From Streptomyces sp. NBC_00249 (GTDB taxonomy: Bacteria > Actinomycetota > Actinomycetes > Streptomycetales > Streptomycetaceae): a stretch of 64,000 nt of DNA. The stretch lies in contig NZ_JAPEMV010000003.1 in assembly GCF_026342355.1 (NCBI RefSeq), positions 558,001-622,000 on the forward strand, in the 5' to 3' direction. Under the pieces are notes generated by a model that was not told where the DNA came from, did not search any database, and worked only from the letters and a program-made list of their open reading frames with translations. How positions within the stretch are numbered: position 1 is the first letter of the stretch; each line of letters begins with the position of its first letter. Below are positions 24,203 through 32,593 of this stretch, one piece after another. A program made the position numbers and the translations under genes.

Positions 24203-24226
24203 GGCTTCAACGGTATCGTTGAAGCC
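24203..24226. promoter_or_regulatory. 24-bp perfect dyad between ere-like and MerR genes
   Basis: Arms GGCTTCAACG (24203-24212) and CGTTGAAGCC (24217-24226) flank GTAT. The dyad touches the ere-like start codon, so any transcript starts at or beyond it; it is probably the operator of the divergent double-MerR protein. Confidence 0.7.
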
Positions 24227-24260
24227 TCGGTTGAAACTTTTCCGCGATATCGTCGCGATC

Positions 24261-24992
24261 GTGGTACGAAACCTTCAAAGCGGTGGTCAGCTCCGGCCGG
24301 TCGACCTGGCACGCGGGCACGGTCTGTCCACCCAGGCCGTCAGGAACTACGAGGAGGCCGGCATCCTCCCGGCCGCCGGCCGCAGCGACCACGGCTACCG
24401 CGCCTACACCCCGCTGCACGCCCGGGCCCTGGACGCCTTCCTCGCCCTGGTGCCCGGCCACGGCCACCGCACGGCGGCGTCGATCATGCGGGCCGTGAAC
24501 CGGGGCGCCATCGAGGAGGCGCTGCGCCTCGTCGACGAGAGCCACGCGCAGCTGCTCGACGACCGGCGGACGCTCCGGGCCGTGGAGAGCGCCCTGAGCG
24601 ACCTCACCCGCCTCGCGGACCAGGCGTCCCCCACACCGCCCGGCCCCGGCGGCACCTTCATCGGACCGCTCGCGGCCGAGCTGGGGATCCGGCCCGCGAC
24701 GCTGCGCGCGTGGGAGCGCGCCGGGCTGGTGCGTCCGCGCCGCGACCGGGTCACCGGGTACCGGGTCTACGACGGGGCCGACGTACGGGACGCCCGGCTG
24801 GCCCACCAGCTCAGGCGCGGCGGCTACCCGCTGGAACGGATCGCGCCGCTCCTCGACCGGGTGCGGACGGCCGGCGGGCTGGAGCCACTGGCGGCAACCC
24901 TGGACGACTGGCACGGCCGGCTCTCCGCCCGCGGCCGGGCGATGCTGACCGGCGCCGCCGAGCTGGACGCGTACCTCCGCGCGCGCGGTTGA
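24261..24992 (+). CDS. Tandem double-domain MerR-family regulator
   Basis: A 243-residue protein, probable GTG start at 24261 (no strong ribosome site). It contains two MerR helix-turn-helix domains instead of one. Residues about 10-65 hold LRPVDLARGHGLSTQAVRNYEEAGILPAA...GYRAY. Residues about 135-200 hold LAAELGIRPATLRAWERAGLVRPRRD...GYRVY and RRGGYPLERIAPLLDRVR. A single chain could therefore act like a MerR dimer, as in TioE-like regulators. It is divergent from the Ere-family gene and probably controls it through the 24-bp dyad. Confidence 0.85.
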   Translation: MVRNLQSGGQLRPVDLARGHGLSTQAVRNYEEAGILPAAGRSDHGYRAYTPLHARALDAFLALVPGHGHRTAASIMRAVNRGAIEEALRLVDESHAQLLDDRRTLRAVESALSDLTRLADQASPTPPGPGGTFIGPLAAELGIRPATLRAWERAGLVRPRRDRVTGYRVYDGADVRDARLAHQLRRGGYPLERIAPLLDRVRTAGGLEPLAATLDDWHGRLSARGRAMLTGAAELDAYLRARG

Positions 24993-25010
24993 ACACCGCC
25001 CCGCGGCCGG

Positions 25011-25814
25011 TCACCGCGGCGCGGGTCGCCGTCCCCGGACCGCCCAGGCGCGGGCGGTGAGCGCGATCGACCCGTCCCGCCGCACCGGTACCGCCCGGCC
25101 GAGCGCGTCCCGCAACCGGTCCCGCGCGGCGGGCGCGAGGGTGGCGACGTAGCCGGGGGCGGGGCCCTGCCCGGTCAGGAACGGCTCCCACAGGTCAGCG
25201 AAGGCGGCGAAGACGGTGGGCACCTCGATCGGGGCGACCGCCACGTCGGCCAGCCCCGCCCGCGTCCACAGGGCGCGCAGCGGATCGGGGCGGCACCCCG
25301 GGAACCGGCGGCCCTCGTCCAGCTCCGCGGCCGCCGGATCCAGCGCCACCGCGGCGGCCCAGAAGTGCCGGAGCAACTCCATCCCCCCGGCGTAGTCCCA
25401 CACGTACGCGGCGACCAGCCCGCCCGGCCGCACCACCCGGGCCCACTCGGCCACCGCCGCGTCCGGGTCGGCGAGGAAGTTGAGCGCCAGCCCGCTGACG
25501 GCCGCGTCGCACGCCCCGTCGCGCACGGGCAGCGACAGCGCGTCGGCCACCACGAAGCAGGCCGGCGCGGGAGCGGCGCCCCGGGCCGCGTCCACGAACC
25601 CGGCGGACCGGTCCAGTCCGACCACGGCACGCGGCCGGCACCGCGCGGCCACCGCCGCGGCCAGCGCTCCCGTCCCGCACCCCACGTCCAGCCACCGGGC
25701 GCCGTCCCCGCAGCCGGTCCACGTCGCGAACGCGTCGGCGACCGGACGGCTCCACCGGCCCATGTACCGCTCGTAGGCGCCCCCGGCCGCCCACGTCTCC
25801 CGCCGCTCCTCCAT
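25011..25814 (-). CDS. Class I SAM-dependent methyltransferase
   Basis: A 267-residue enzyme. ATG 25814 (MEERRETWAAGG) has GGGGG upstream; the open frame extends further but without a site. SAM-binding motif I is WLDVGCGTGALAAAVAA, motif II GLDRSAGFVDAA, the acidic DAL motif VVADALSLPVRD, and the post-motif loop VSGLALNFLADPDAAVAEWARVVRPGG. It belongs to the UbiE/small-molecule methyltransferase group; substrate unknown. It stands alone between the MerR gene (convergent) and a long intergenic region. Confidence 0.88.
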   Translation of the reverse strand: MEERRETWAAGGAYERYMGRWSRPVADAFATWTGCGDGARWLDVGCGTGALAAAVAARCRPRAVVGLDRSAGFVDAARGAAPAPACFVVADALSLPVRDGACDAAVSGLALNFLADPDAAVAEWARVVRPGGLVAAYVWDYAGGMELLRHFWAAAVALDPAAAELDEGRRFPGCRPDPLRALWTRAGLADVAVAPIEVPTVFAAFADLWEPFLTGQGPAPGYVATLAPAARDRLRDALGRAVPVRRDGSIALTARAWAVRGRRPAPR

Positions 25815-26258
25815 ACCCCCACGATCCCCGACCACGACCACCCCGGCGACCGGCACGCGGACGGGCACGGCGCTGCGCCGGCTCCTGGCGGCGGCGGCCG
25901 ACACGCCGTGATCCGGCCCCGATCCGGCCCCATCACGGACACGGGCACCGCAGGCCGGAAGACGACGGGTCGGCCGGGAACACCCGCACCCCGCAGGGCC
26001 CGGAAGGGCAGACCCGCCCCGCCCCTTACGTCACGTGCGCGCCAAAGGGCCGCAGCGTCCTCCACCGGCCGGGCACCACGGCCCGGCCCCGTGGACACGG
26101 CCCGTGCAGGCCCGTGTACTGCCCGTACACAGTGTGCGATCTTCCTTCACGGGCTCCCCGCAGACCGTTCACAGGAGGAACACTTCCGGCCGATCCGCGG
26201 GGGCGCCGCTCCCCACGGGGCAGACGGCGCACAGGTGTTCTGCCTAGCCTCCCGGGCC
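25815..26258. other. 444-bp intergenic region
   Basis: No gene is supported here. It contains a short dyad GTGTAC-N5-GTACAC (26114-26130). At its right end TAGCCT (26245-26250) lies 8 bases before the next ATG, suggesting a leaderless or near-leaderless transcript of the secreted protein. Confidence 0.55.
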
Positions 26259-26783
26259 ATGAGATCACCTCTGACGGGCCGCCTGGGCCTCGCCGCCGTC
26301 CTCGCCATCGTCCTCGCCGTCTTCGGCCTCGCCCCCGCGGCGAGCGCCGACCCGGCGCCGGCCGCGCTGACGTTCAGCACCAGCAGTGCCACCACCACGC
26401 CCGGTGGCACGGTGCAACTGTCGATGACGCTCACCAACAACAAGAGCTACGACATCTGGTTCGTCTACCAGACGATCGACCCGACCTGGCTGACCAACCA
26501 GCGCCCCGACCTGAAGTACGGCTTCACCGGCTGCTCCCTGGCCACCGCCTCCGGCGCCACGGCCTGTTCCGGCACCGGCCCGGCCAACCTCGGCGGCAAC
26601 TACGGCGCCACCGTCCCGCCCGGCCAGAGCCGTACCGTCACGCTGACCCTCCAGGTCGCCGCCGACTCCGGCTGCAACGGCAACATCGGCTTCTACAGCT
26701 ACTACTACGCGGAGTTCAGCGACAGCAGCAACGCGACCGGCGGCCCGGTGTACACCCCCGAGACGCGCGTCCTCTGCGCCTGA
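26259..26783 (+). CDS. Small secreted beta-sandwich protein of unknown function
   Basis: A 174-residue exported protein. A signal peptide (MRSPLTGRLGLAAVLAIVLAV, cleavage near ASADPAP) precedes an immunoglobulin-like domain: LTFSTSSATTTPGGTVQLSMTLTN, typical of DUF11/NEW3-like surface domains, then VPPGQSRTVTLTLQV. Four Cys in the mature domain could form disulfides. There is no anchor or catalytic motif, so an extracellular binding or coat role is plausible. I do not recognise a named family. It precedes the exopolysaccharide cluster by 400 bp on the same strand, but a functional link is not shown. Confidence 0.75.
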   Translation: MRSPLTGRLGLAAVLAIVLAVFGLAPAASADPAPAALTFSTSSATTTPGGTVQLSMTLTNNKSYDIWFVYQTIDPTWLTNQRPDLKYGFTGCSLATASGATACSGTGPANLGGNYGATVPPGQSRTVTLTLQVAADSGCNGNIGFYSYYYAEFSDSSNATGGPVYTPETRVLCA

Positions 26784-27192
26784 CGAACCCTCCGGCCACC
26801 ACGTCGAACGTGATGGCCTGAAACAGCCGGAGACCGGGAGTCCGGATGGTCTCGACCACCGGAGCCCGACCCGCGGACGTTCCGGTCCGCCGGGTGGCAC
26901 CGTTCGGGGCCCGGACCAGCGCGCATGCCCTGCGCGCGGCCGGGCCCCCCGCGCGTGGACCACACCGAATCCGCTCCGGCTCCCCTTCACCCCCACTGTG
27001 CGCCCCAGTTGTGCGCCCGCAGTTTCTCGCCGGTTTTTTCGAGACCATCACAAACGCTACACAGAGCCATCACGATGTGACCCGACGGATGCGTCGACGA
27101 CTGGCTTCTGAGGGGGCGCCGGCGTCACGCAAGGGGGTGGGTCCGCTCCGTGCGAGCCGCGCCCACCCCTGCCTGGGAGGGGACTTCACCGC
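26784..27192. other. 409-bp region upstream of the exopolysaccharide cluster
   Basis: There is no gene. A lower-GC stretch around 27010-27090 (GTTTTTTCGAG, CATCACAAACGC) probably holds the cluster promoter, but no clean -35/-10 pair is visible. A leader hairpin lies at 27134-27169. I compared the leader with c-di-GMP riboswitches because of a GTCACGCAAGGG string; the rest of the core is absent. Confidence 0.55.
27134..27169 (+). promoter_or_regulatory. Leader hairpin ahead of the exopolysaccharide cluster
   Basis: GGGGTGGG (27134-27141) pairs perfectly with CCCACCCC (27162-27169) around a 20-nt GC-rich loop, ending 23 nt before the first start codon. It could attenuate transcription or shield the ribosome site GGGAGGGG. 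Confidence 0.45.
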
Positions 27193-29328
27193 ATGAAGCG
27201 GACCATTCGCACTGCCGTGCTCACGGCGGGCGCGCTCATAGCCGCGCTCGGCCTGCCGGCGGGGCCGGCGCAGGCCGACACCCCCGCACCCCGCACCGAC
27301 CTGCGGGTGCTGGTGGTGACGGACGGCGGGCCGACGACCGCGGCCATCGCGGCCGAACTGGACTCGGCCGGAACGCCGTACACCACGATCGACCTCACCC
27401 GCGGGGGCCGGCCCACCATCGACGCCGCCTTCCTGGCCGACACCGTGGACGGCCGCCCCCGAGCCAAGTACCAGGCCGTCGTCCTGCCCAACGACAACCC
27501 CTTTCCGGCCGGCTCGGCCGAGATGGCGGCCCTGACCGCCTACGAGCGGACGTACGACGTCCCGCAGGTCGACGCGTACACCTACTCCCGGCCCCAGGTC
27601 GGCCTCCAGTACTTCGCCACCGGCGGCTACGCCGGCAGCCTCGACGGGGTCCGCGCCGGCGTCACCCCGGCCGGCCTCACCGGCCCCTTCGCCTACCTCG
27701 ACGGCGCCGTCCCCTTCGAGGACAACTCGCCCACCGTCGGCGAGAGTTACGCCTACCTCGCCCAGCCCGCGCCCGGCGCCGACTTCACCACCTACCTCGA
27801 CGCCCCCATACCCGGCACGCCCCGAAGAGGCTCGCTGGTCGGCGAGTACCGGCACGACGGGCGGCGCGAACTCGTCGTCACCTTCGTCTACAACCAGTAC
27901 CAGCAGCAGTTCCGGCTGCTGGCCCGCGGCATCGTCGAGTGGATGACCGGCGGGGTCCACCTGGGCGCCTCCCGCAACTACTTCGCCGTGCACGTCGACG
28001 ACGTGTTCGCCGCCGACGACCGCTGGGACAGCACGCTCAACTGCACGCCCGGAGACGTGGACTGCGCGGGCGGCGCCGGCACCCCGAGCCCGATCCGCAT
28101 GTCGGGCGCGGACGCCACGTACGCCGCCGACTGGCAGGACAGCAAGGGCTTCACCCTCGACATGGTCTACAACGGGGCCGGCAGCCTGGACCAGCGCGAG
28201 GACAACAACGGCGCCGACGAGCTCGCCGACGTCCTCCTGGCCCAGCGCGACCGCTTCCGGTGGGTCAACCACACCTACACGCACGCCTACCTCGGCTGCG
28301 AACAGGACGTCAGCGTGGTCCCCTGGAAGTGCGCCACGCTCCCCGGCGGCGCCGTCAAGTGGGTCGGCCGGACCGTCATCAGCGACGAGATCGCCCTCAA
28401 CCGCGTCTGGGGCCACACCTCCGGACTGCCCCTGCACGACGACGAACTGGTCACCGGCGAGCACTCGGGCATGAAGCTGCTCCCGCAGCAGCCGCAGGAC
28501 AACCCCAACCTGGCGCTCGCCCTCGCCGACAACGGCATCAAGTGGCTCGCCTCGGACAACTCCCGCGACCCCGAGCAGCGACGCATCGGCCCGGCCGCCA
28601 CCGTCGCCCGCTACCCGATCAACGTCTTCTACAACGCGGGCAAGGCCGTCGAGCAGGCCGACGAGTACAACTGGATCTACACCCGCCGCTCCCAGGGCGG
28701 CAGCGGCATCTGCGAGGACCACGCCGACACCACCACCTGCCTGCCCGCCCCCCTGGACGCGGCCACCGGCTACGCCGGCCACATCGTGCCGCAGGAGGTC
28801 CGCACCGCCCTCGGCCACGTCCTGTCCAACGACCCGAAGCCGCACTTCATCCACCAGTCCAACCTCGCCGAGGAACGCATCGCCTACCCCGTCCTCAACG
28901 GGGTCCTCGACGGCTACACCGCGCTCTACGGCGACAACACGCCCGTGGTGAACCTCCGGATGAAGGACATCGGCACCGAACTCCAGCGCCGCGCCGCCTG
29001 GAAGGACGCCGTACGGGCCGGCCAGGTCACCGCGTACCGCATCGGCGACACCGTCACCGTCCAGGCCCCGAACGGCGTCGCCGTGCCCGCCACCCTGCTC
29101 CCCGGCAGCCGCCAGGGCGCCGCCGCCTTCGGCAGCCCCTACGCCGGCCGGCTCTCCGGCTGGACCGACTCGGCCGGCACGTCGCTCGCCTTCACCCTGC
29201 CCGCAGGCACCCCGGCGGCCCCCGCCGCCGTCACCGGTACGCGGAGCGGCGCGCCCACCCTGCCCGCCCCGCGCACCCACGTCCCCGAAGCCGTGCGCGA
29301 GCCCAGCTCCCCCGCCCCCCGGGGCTGA
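27193..29328 (+). CDS. Secreted Agd3-like polysaccharide deacetylase (CE18-type)
   Basis: A 711-residue exported protein. The signal peptide MKRTIRTAVLTAGALIAALG ends near AQADTPAP. The N-terminal third is a beta-rich region (DLRVLVVTDGGPTTAAIAAELDSAG ... YFATGGYAGSLDGVRAG), like the flanking domains of Agd3. The central NodB-like deacetylase core has the metal/catalytic Asp pair HVDDVF at residues 267-272 and the metal-binding HTYTH at 360-364. In Aspergillus, Agd3 partly de-N-acetylates galactosaminogalactan so that it becomes cationic and sticky. As the first gene, followed by a PelF-like transferase, it most likely deacetylates the polymer made by this cluster. Confidence 0.8.
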   Translation: MKRTIRTAVLTAGALIAALGLPAGPAQADTPAPRTDLRVLVVTDGGPTTAAIAAELDSAGTPYTTIDLTRGGRPTIDAAFLADTVDGRPRAKYQAVVLPNDNPFPAGSAEMAALTAYERTYDVPQVDAYTYSRPQVGLQYFATGGYAGSLDGVRAGVTPAGLTGPFAYLDGAVPFEDNSPTVGESYAYLAQPAPGADFTTYLDAPIPGTPRRGSLVGEYRHDGRRELVVTFVYNQYQQQFRLLARGIVEWMTGGVHLGASRNYFAVHVDDVFAADDRWDSTLNCTPGDVDCAGGAGTPSPIRMSGADATYAADWQDSKGFTLDMVYNGAGSLDQREDNNGADELADVLLAQRDRFRWVNHTYTHAYLGCEQDVSVVPWKCATLPGGAVKWVGRTVISDEIALNRVWGHTSGLPLHDDELVTGEHSGMKLLPQQPQDNPNLALALADNGIKWLASDNSRDPEQRRIGPAATVARYPINVFYNAGKAVEQADEYNWIYTRRSQGGSGICEDHADTTTCLPAPLDAATGYAGHIVPQEVRTALGHVLSNDPKPHFIHQSNLAEERIAYPVLNGVLDGYTALYGDNTPVVNLRMKDIGTELQRRAAWKDAVRAGQVTAYRIGDTVTVQAPNGVAVPATLLPGSRQGAAAFGSPYAGRLSGWTDSAGTSLAFTLPAGTPAAPAAVTGTRSGAPTLPAPRTHVPEAVREPSSPAPRG

Positions 29329-29422
29329 CCGGCGTACGAGAGTCCCGGCCGCCCCTGCGCGGCCGGGACGGCCAGGCCGACCGGCCTCGGCCACCCCCAC
29401 ATCCCGGCCGTGGAGCACACCG

Positions 29423-31054
29423 ATGCACGTTCACCACGGCGCGCGACGCTCCGGCGCGACGCGCGTCACCCTGCTCACCGAAGGCACCTACCCGCACAGT
29501 CACGGCGGCGTCAGCGTCTGGTGCGACCAGCTCGTCCAGGGCATGCCCGACCTCGACTTCGACGTCATCGCGGTCACCGGCACCGGCCGCGAATCCCTGG
29601 CCTGGGACCTCCCGGGGCACGTCCACAGCGTCCGCTCGGTCCCCATGTGGGGCGCCCCGCCGGAGGGCCGACGGCCCTGCGGGCGCGCCGCGCGCCGGCT
29701 CGCCGCCGCGTACGAGCGGTTCCTGACCGCCCTGGTCGACCCGCGAGCCGAGGCCGCCTTCGCCCCCGCGCTCTACACGATGGCGCGGGCCGCCGGGGAC
29801 GGACACCTGAGCCCGTTCCTGCGCGACAACCGCGCGATCTCCATCCTCGCCGCGGTGTGGAACCGCCCCGGACTGGCCATCCGCGAGTCCCGCCCGACCC
29901 TGCGCGACGCGCTCACCGCGACCTCCCTGCTGGAACACGCCCTGCGCCCGCTCGCCGCACCGCCCCCGACGCACGGCGTCGCACACGCGGTCAGCGGCGG
30001 CGTCGCCGTCCTGCCGGGACTCGCCGGACTCGAACGCCACGACGTCCCGCTGCTGCTCACCGAACACGGCGTCTACCTGCGCGAACGCTACCTGGGCTAC
30101 CGCACCGCGCCCTACCGCTGGCCCGTGAAGGCCGTCGTCCTGGGCTTCTTCCGGCTGCTGGCCGAGGAGAGCTACCGCAGGGCCGCCCTGATCACCCCCG
30201 GCAACCGCTACAACCGGCTGTGGGAGGAGGAGGGAGGCGCCGCCCCGGAGTCCATACGCACCGTCTACAACGGCGTCGACCCCGCCGCGTTCCCGCCCGC
30301 CGGCCCCGAGCCGGACGCACCCACCCTCAGCTGGGCCGGCCGGGTCGACCCGATCAAGGACCTGGAGACCCTGATCCGCGCCTTCGACCTGGTCAGGCGT
30401 CAGGTCCCGGAAGCCCGCCTGCGCCTGTTCGGCGGCACCCCCCGCGGCGGCGAGGCCTACCGCGAGCGGTGCGAAGCCCTGGCCCGCGAACTCGGACACG
30501 CCGACGCCGTCGTCTTCGAGGGCCGCGTCGACGACATCAAGGACGCCTACGCGGCGGGCAACGTCGTGATGCTCTCCAGCATCAGCGAAGGCTTCCCGTT
30601 CACCCTCATCGAAGCCATGTCCTGCGGCCGGGTGACCGTCTCCACCGACGTCGGCGGCGTACGGGAGGCCGTCGGCGACACCGGACTGGTGGTCCCCCCG
30701 AGGGACCCGGCCGCCATGGCCGCCGCCGCCCTGGAACTGCTGGCCGACGCCCCGCGCCGCGCGGCGATGGGCGAGGCGGCCCGGCTGCGGGTGGTCGAAC
30801 AGTTCACACTGCGCCAGACCATCGACACCTTCCGGTCCATCTACCTGGACCTGCCCGACCTCGCCCGCAGCGCCGCCCGCCCGCCCCGCATCGTGCCCGT
30901 CCCCTCCACCGCCGCCGCTCCCGCCGCGCCGGCACCCGCCCCGGCGGGTGCCGGCCCGCGCCGCCCCGTACCGTCCTGGGCCGCCTCGGACGGTACGCCG
31001 CCCGGGGAAGCCGGCGCCCCGGCGGTCACCGGCACGGGGAGCCTGACCGGATGA
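29423..31054 (+). CDS. PelF-like GT4 glycosyltransferase
   Basis: A 543-residue cytosolic transferase. The N-terminus VTLLTEGTYPHSHGGVSVWCDQLVQGMPDLDF is the PelF signature. Downstream are LLLTEHGVYLRERYLGYR, the GT-B acceptor groove, and the GT4 donor site SWAGRVDPIKDLETLIRAF and EGFPFTLIEAMSCGRVTVSTDVGGVREAVG with the conserved E-x7-E pattern. The C-terminal 50 residues are a Pro/Ala linker. PelF polymerises UDP-sugars into the Pel polysaccharide, and the GT domain of fungal Gtb3 is of the same type. Its stop overlaps the start of the membrane protein (ATGA), indicating a coupled synthase. Confidence 0.88.
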   Translation: MHVHHGARRSGATRVTLLTEGTYPHSHGGVSVWCDQLVQGMPDLDFDVIAVTGTGRESLAWDLPGHVHSVRSVPMWGAPPEGRRPCGRAARRLAAAYERFLTALVDPRAEAAFAPALYTMARAAGDGHLSPFLRDNRAISILAAVWNRPGLAIRESRPTLRDALTATSLLEHALRPLAAPPPTHGVAHAVSGGVAVLPGLAGLERHDVPLLLTEHGVYLRERYLGYRTAPYRWPVKAVVLGFFRLLAEESYRRAALITPGNRYNRLWEEEGGAAPESIRTVYNGVDPAAFPPAGPEPDAPTLSWAGRVDPIKDLETLIRAFDLVRRQVPEARLRLFGGTPRGGEAYRERCEALARELGHADAVVFEGRVDDIKDAYAAGNVVMLSSISEGFPFTLIEAMSCGRVTVSTDVGGVREAVGDTGLVVPPRDPAAMAAAALELLADAPRRAAMGEAARLRVVEQFTLRQTIDTFRSIYLDLPDLARSAARPPRIVPVPSTAAAPAAPAPAPAGAGPRRPVPSWAASDGTPPGEAGAPAVTGTGSLTG

Positions 31055-32466
31055 GCGGACCCATGCACCTCGAACCCCACGGCACGCAGGACGACACCCT
31101 GATGCTGCGGCTCGCCGTACCCAAGCTGCCGGCCGCACCCCGCCACGGCGCCGACCCCGTCACCCTCGGACTGCGGCTGCCCGGCCCCGGCCACCACGAC
31201 GCGGCCGTGAACGAGCTCGCCGCCGAACTGGCCGACCGCGTCGGACCCGCCGTCCACCCCTACGAGGTCGCCGCACTCCTGGAGGCGGACGGCCTGTCCG
31301 CCGACACCATCCGCCGGCGCTACGGCCACCCCGACATCTTCTCCCTCGCCGCCGCCCTGTACGCACGCGTACCCCGGGTCTTCCCCGAACCGGCCGCGGC
31401 GCCCGACCCCTGGCGGCCCGACCACCTGCGCTGCCTGCTGCGCGGGGTGCTGTTCGCCCTGCCCGCCCTCGCCTACCTGCTCACCGCACCCCTGTGGCGG
31501 CCCGGCGGCCACGCCGCGGCCCTCGTCGCGGCGGGCATCCTCTCCTGGGCGTGGGGCCAGGCCCTCGGCCACCGCGCCTACGCGTGGATGGCCGTGGGCC
31601 GGCGCGAAGCCGCCCGCGCCCTGCTGCGCGGAGCGCCGCTCGGCGCCGCCCTCGCCACCGCGGCCGCCGCGGCGGCCTCCCAGGGCTCCCCGATCACCTG
31701 GGCGGCGGCCGCCCAGTCGCTCTACCTCGCGGCCGCCGGCGTACTCCTCGTCCTGGGCCGGGAGCTGCTCCTGCTCGCCGCCCTCAGCCCGCTCGTCGCC
31801 GGCGCCGCCGTTCTGCCCTGGTGGGAACCCGGCGCACCGCTGCGCGCCGGACTGACCTTCCTGGCCCTGGCCGCCACCCTCGCCGCCGCCGGCCGGACCC
31901 TGCGCACCGAGTACGCCACCCCGGCCGCACCCGGCGAGGGCGCCGGCCCGCCGCTGCGACGCTCCCTGCCCTACGGCCTGTTCGGCCTGGCCGCCGCCCT
32001 GCTGGTGCTGCTCGCCGGCCGCCGCGAACCGTACGCGGTCATCGTGCTGACCCTCAGCATGGGACCCGCCGAATGGCTGCTCTACCGCTACCGGGGCCTG
32101 TCGGCCGCCGCACTCGGCGCCTCCGCCACCCCCGCCGCCTTCCTGCTGCGCTCGGCCGGCGTACTCGCCCTGTGCCTGCTCGCCTACACCCTTCCGCTGC
32201 TGCCCGCCGCCCTGCTGACCGGCGCCGGACCGGCCACCCTGCCCCTGCTCGCCGCCACCCTGTGGAGCGCCCTGCTGCTCCAGGCCTTCGGAGTGGCCTG
32301 GCCCCCGGCCCTGATCTGCCTCGCCGCCGCGGCCACCGCCGGAGCGGTCACCCTGCTCGGCCTGCCCCCGGGCCCGGCCGCCCTGCCGCTGTGCTGCGCC
32401 GCCGCCGCGCTGTGCCTGATCGGCTGCACGCTGCGGCTCCTGGGCCGGCCCGCACCCCACGCCTGA
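31051..32466 (+). CDS. Polytopic membrane protein, probable polysaccharide-export partner of the PelF-like transferase
   Basis: A 471-residue protein overlapping the transferase gene by 4 bp. Residues 1-125 are soluble (HDAAVNELAAELADRVGPAVHPYEVAALLEADG; TIRRRYGHPDIFSLAAALYARVP). From about residue 130 there are roughly 10-12 Ala/Leu-rich membrane helices. I do not find the PelG N-terminus, so homology to PelG is not shown. By position and topology it could do PelG's job of conducting the growing chain across the membrane, like the transmembrane part fused to the GT domain in fungal Gtb3. Function is an inference from context. Confidence 0.72.
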   Translation: MSGPMHLEPHGTQDDTLMLRLAVPKLPAAPRHGADPVTLGLRLPGPGHHDAAVNELAAELADRVGPAVHPYEVAALLEADGLSADTIRRRYGHPDIFSLAAALYARVPRVFPEPAAAPDPWRPDHLRCLLRGVLFALPALAYLLTAPLWRPGGHAAALVAAGILSWAWGQALGHRAYAWMAVGRREAARALLRGAPLGAALATAAAAAASQGSPITWAAAAQSLYLAAAGVLLVLGRELLLLAALSPLVAGAAVLPWWEPGAPLRAGLTFLALAATLAAAGRTLRTEYATPAAPGEGAGPPLRRSLPYGLFGLAAALLVLLAGRREPYAVIVLTLSMGPAEWLLYRYRGLSAAALGASATPAAFLLRSAGVLALCLLAYTLPLLPAALLTGAGPATLPLLAATLWSALLLQAFGVAWPPALICLAAAATAGAVTLLGLPPGPAALPLCCAAAALCLIGCTLRLLGRPAPHA

Positions 32467-32499
32467 CGACCCCGCCGCGCCCCGCGGCCCACCGAGCCG

Positions 32500-32546
32500 C
32501 CCTCACCGGGCGGACCGAACCGCCCCTCACCGGGCGGACCGAACCG
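32500..32546. repeat. Two tandem 23-bp direct repeats, 24-bp period
   Basis: CCCTCACCGGGCGGACCGAA plus CCG occurs at 32500-32522 and again at 32524-32546, exactly, in the gap between the membrane protein and the dehydratase. It is probably a slippage duplication. Confidence 0.7.
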
Positions 32547-32593
32547 TCACCGCACGCACCGCACCCGCACCACCCACCGAAAGGAGAGGTCGG

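Noticed and set aside
26114..26130. GTGTAC-N5-GTACAC as a definite operator for the small secreted protein
   Set aside because: Six-base arms 130 bp upstream of the start are easily found by chance; kept only as a note in the intergenic entry.
27118..27192. c-di-GMP (GEMM-I) riboswitch in the leader of the polysaccharide cluster, from a GTCACGCAAGGG string
   Set aside because: Only the first few bases match; the GGGACGCAAAGCC and GGTAGGTAGCGGGG-type parts are absent. A simple GGGGTGGG/CCCACCCC hairpin explains the structure.
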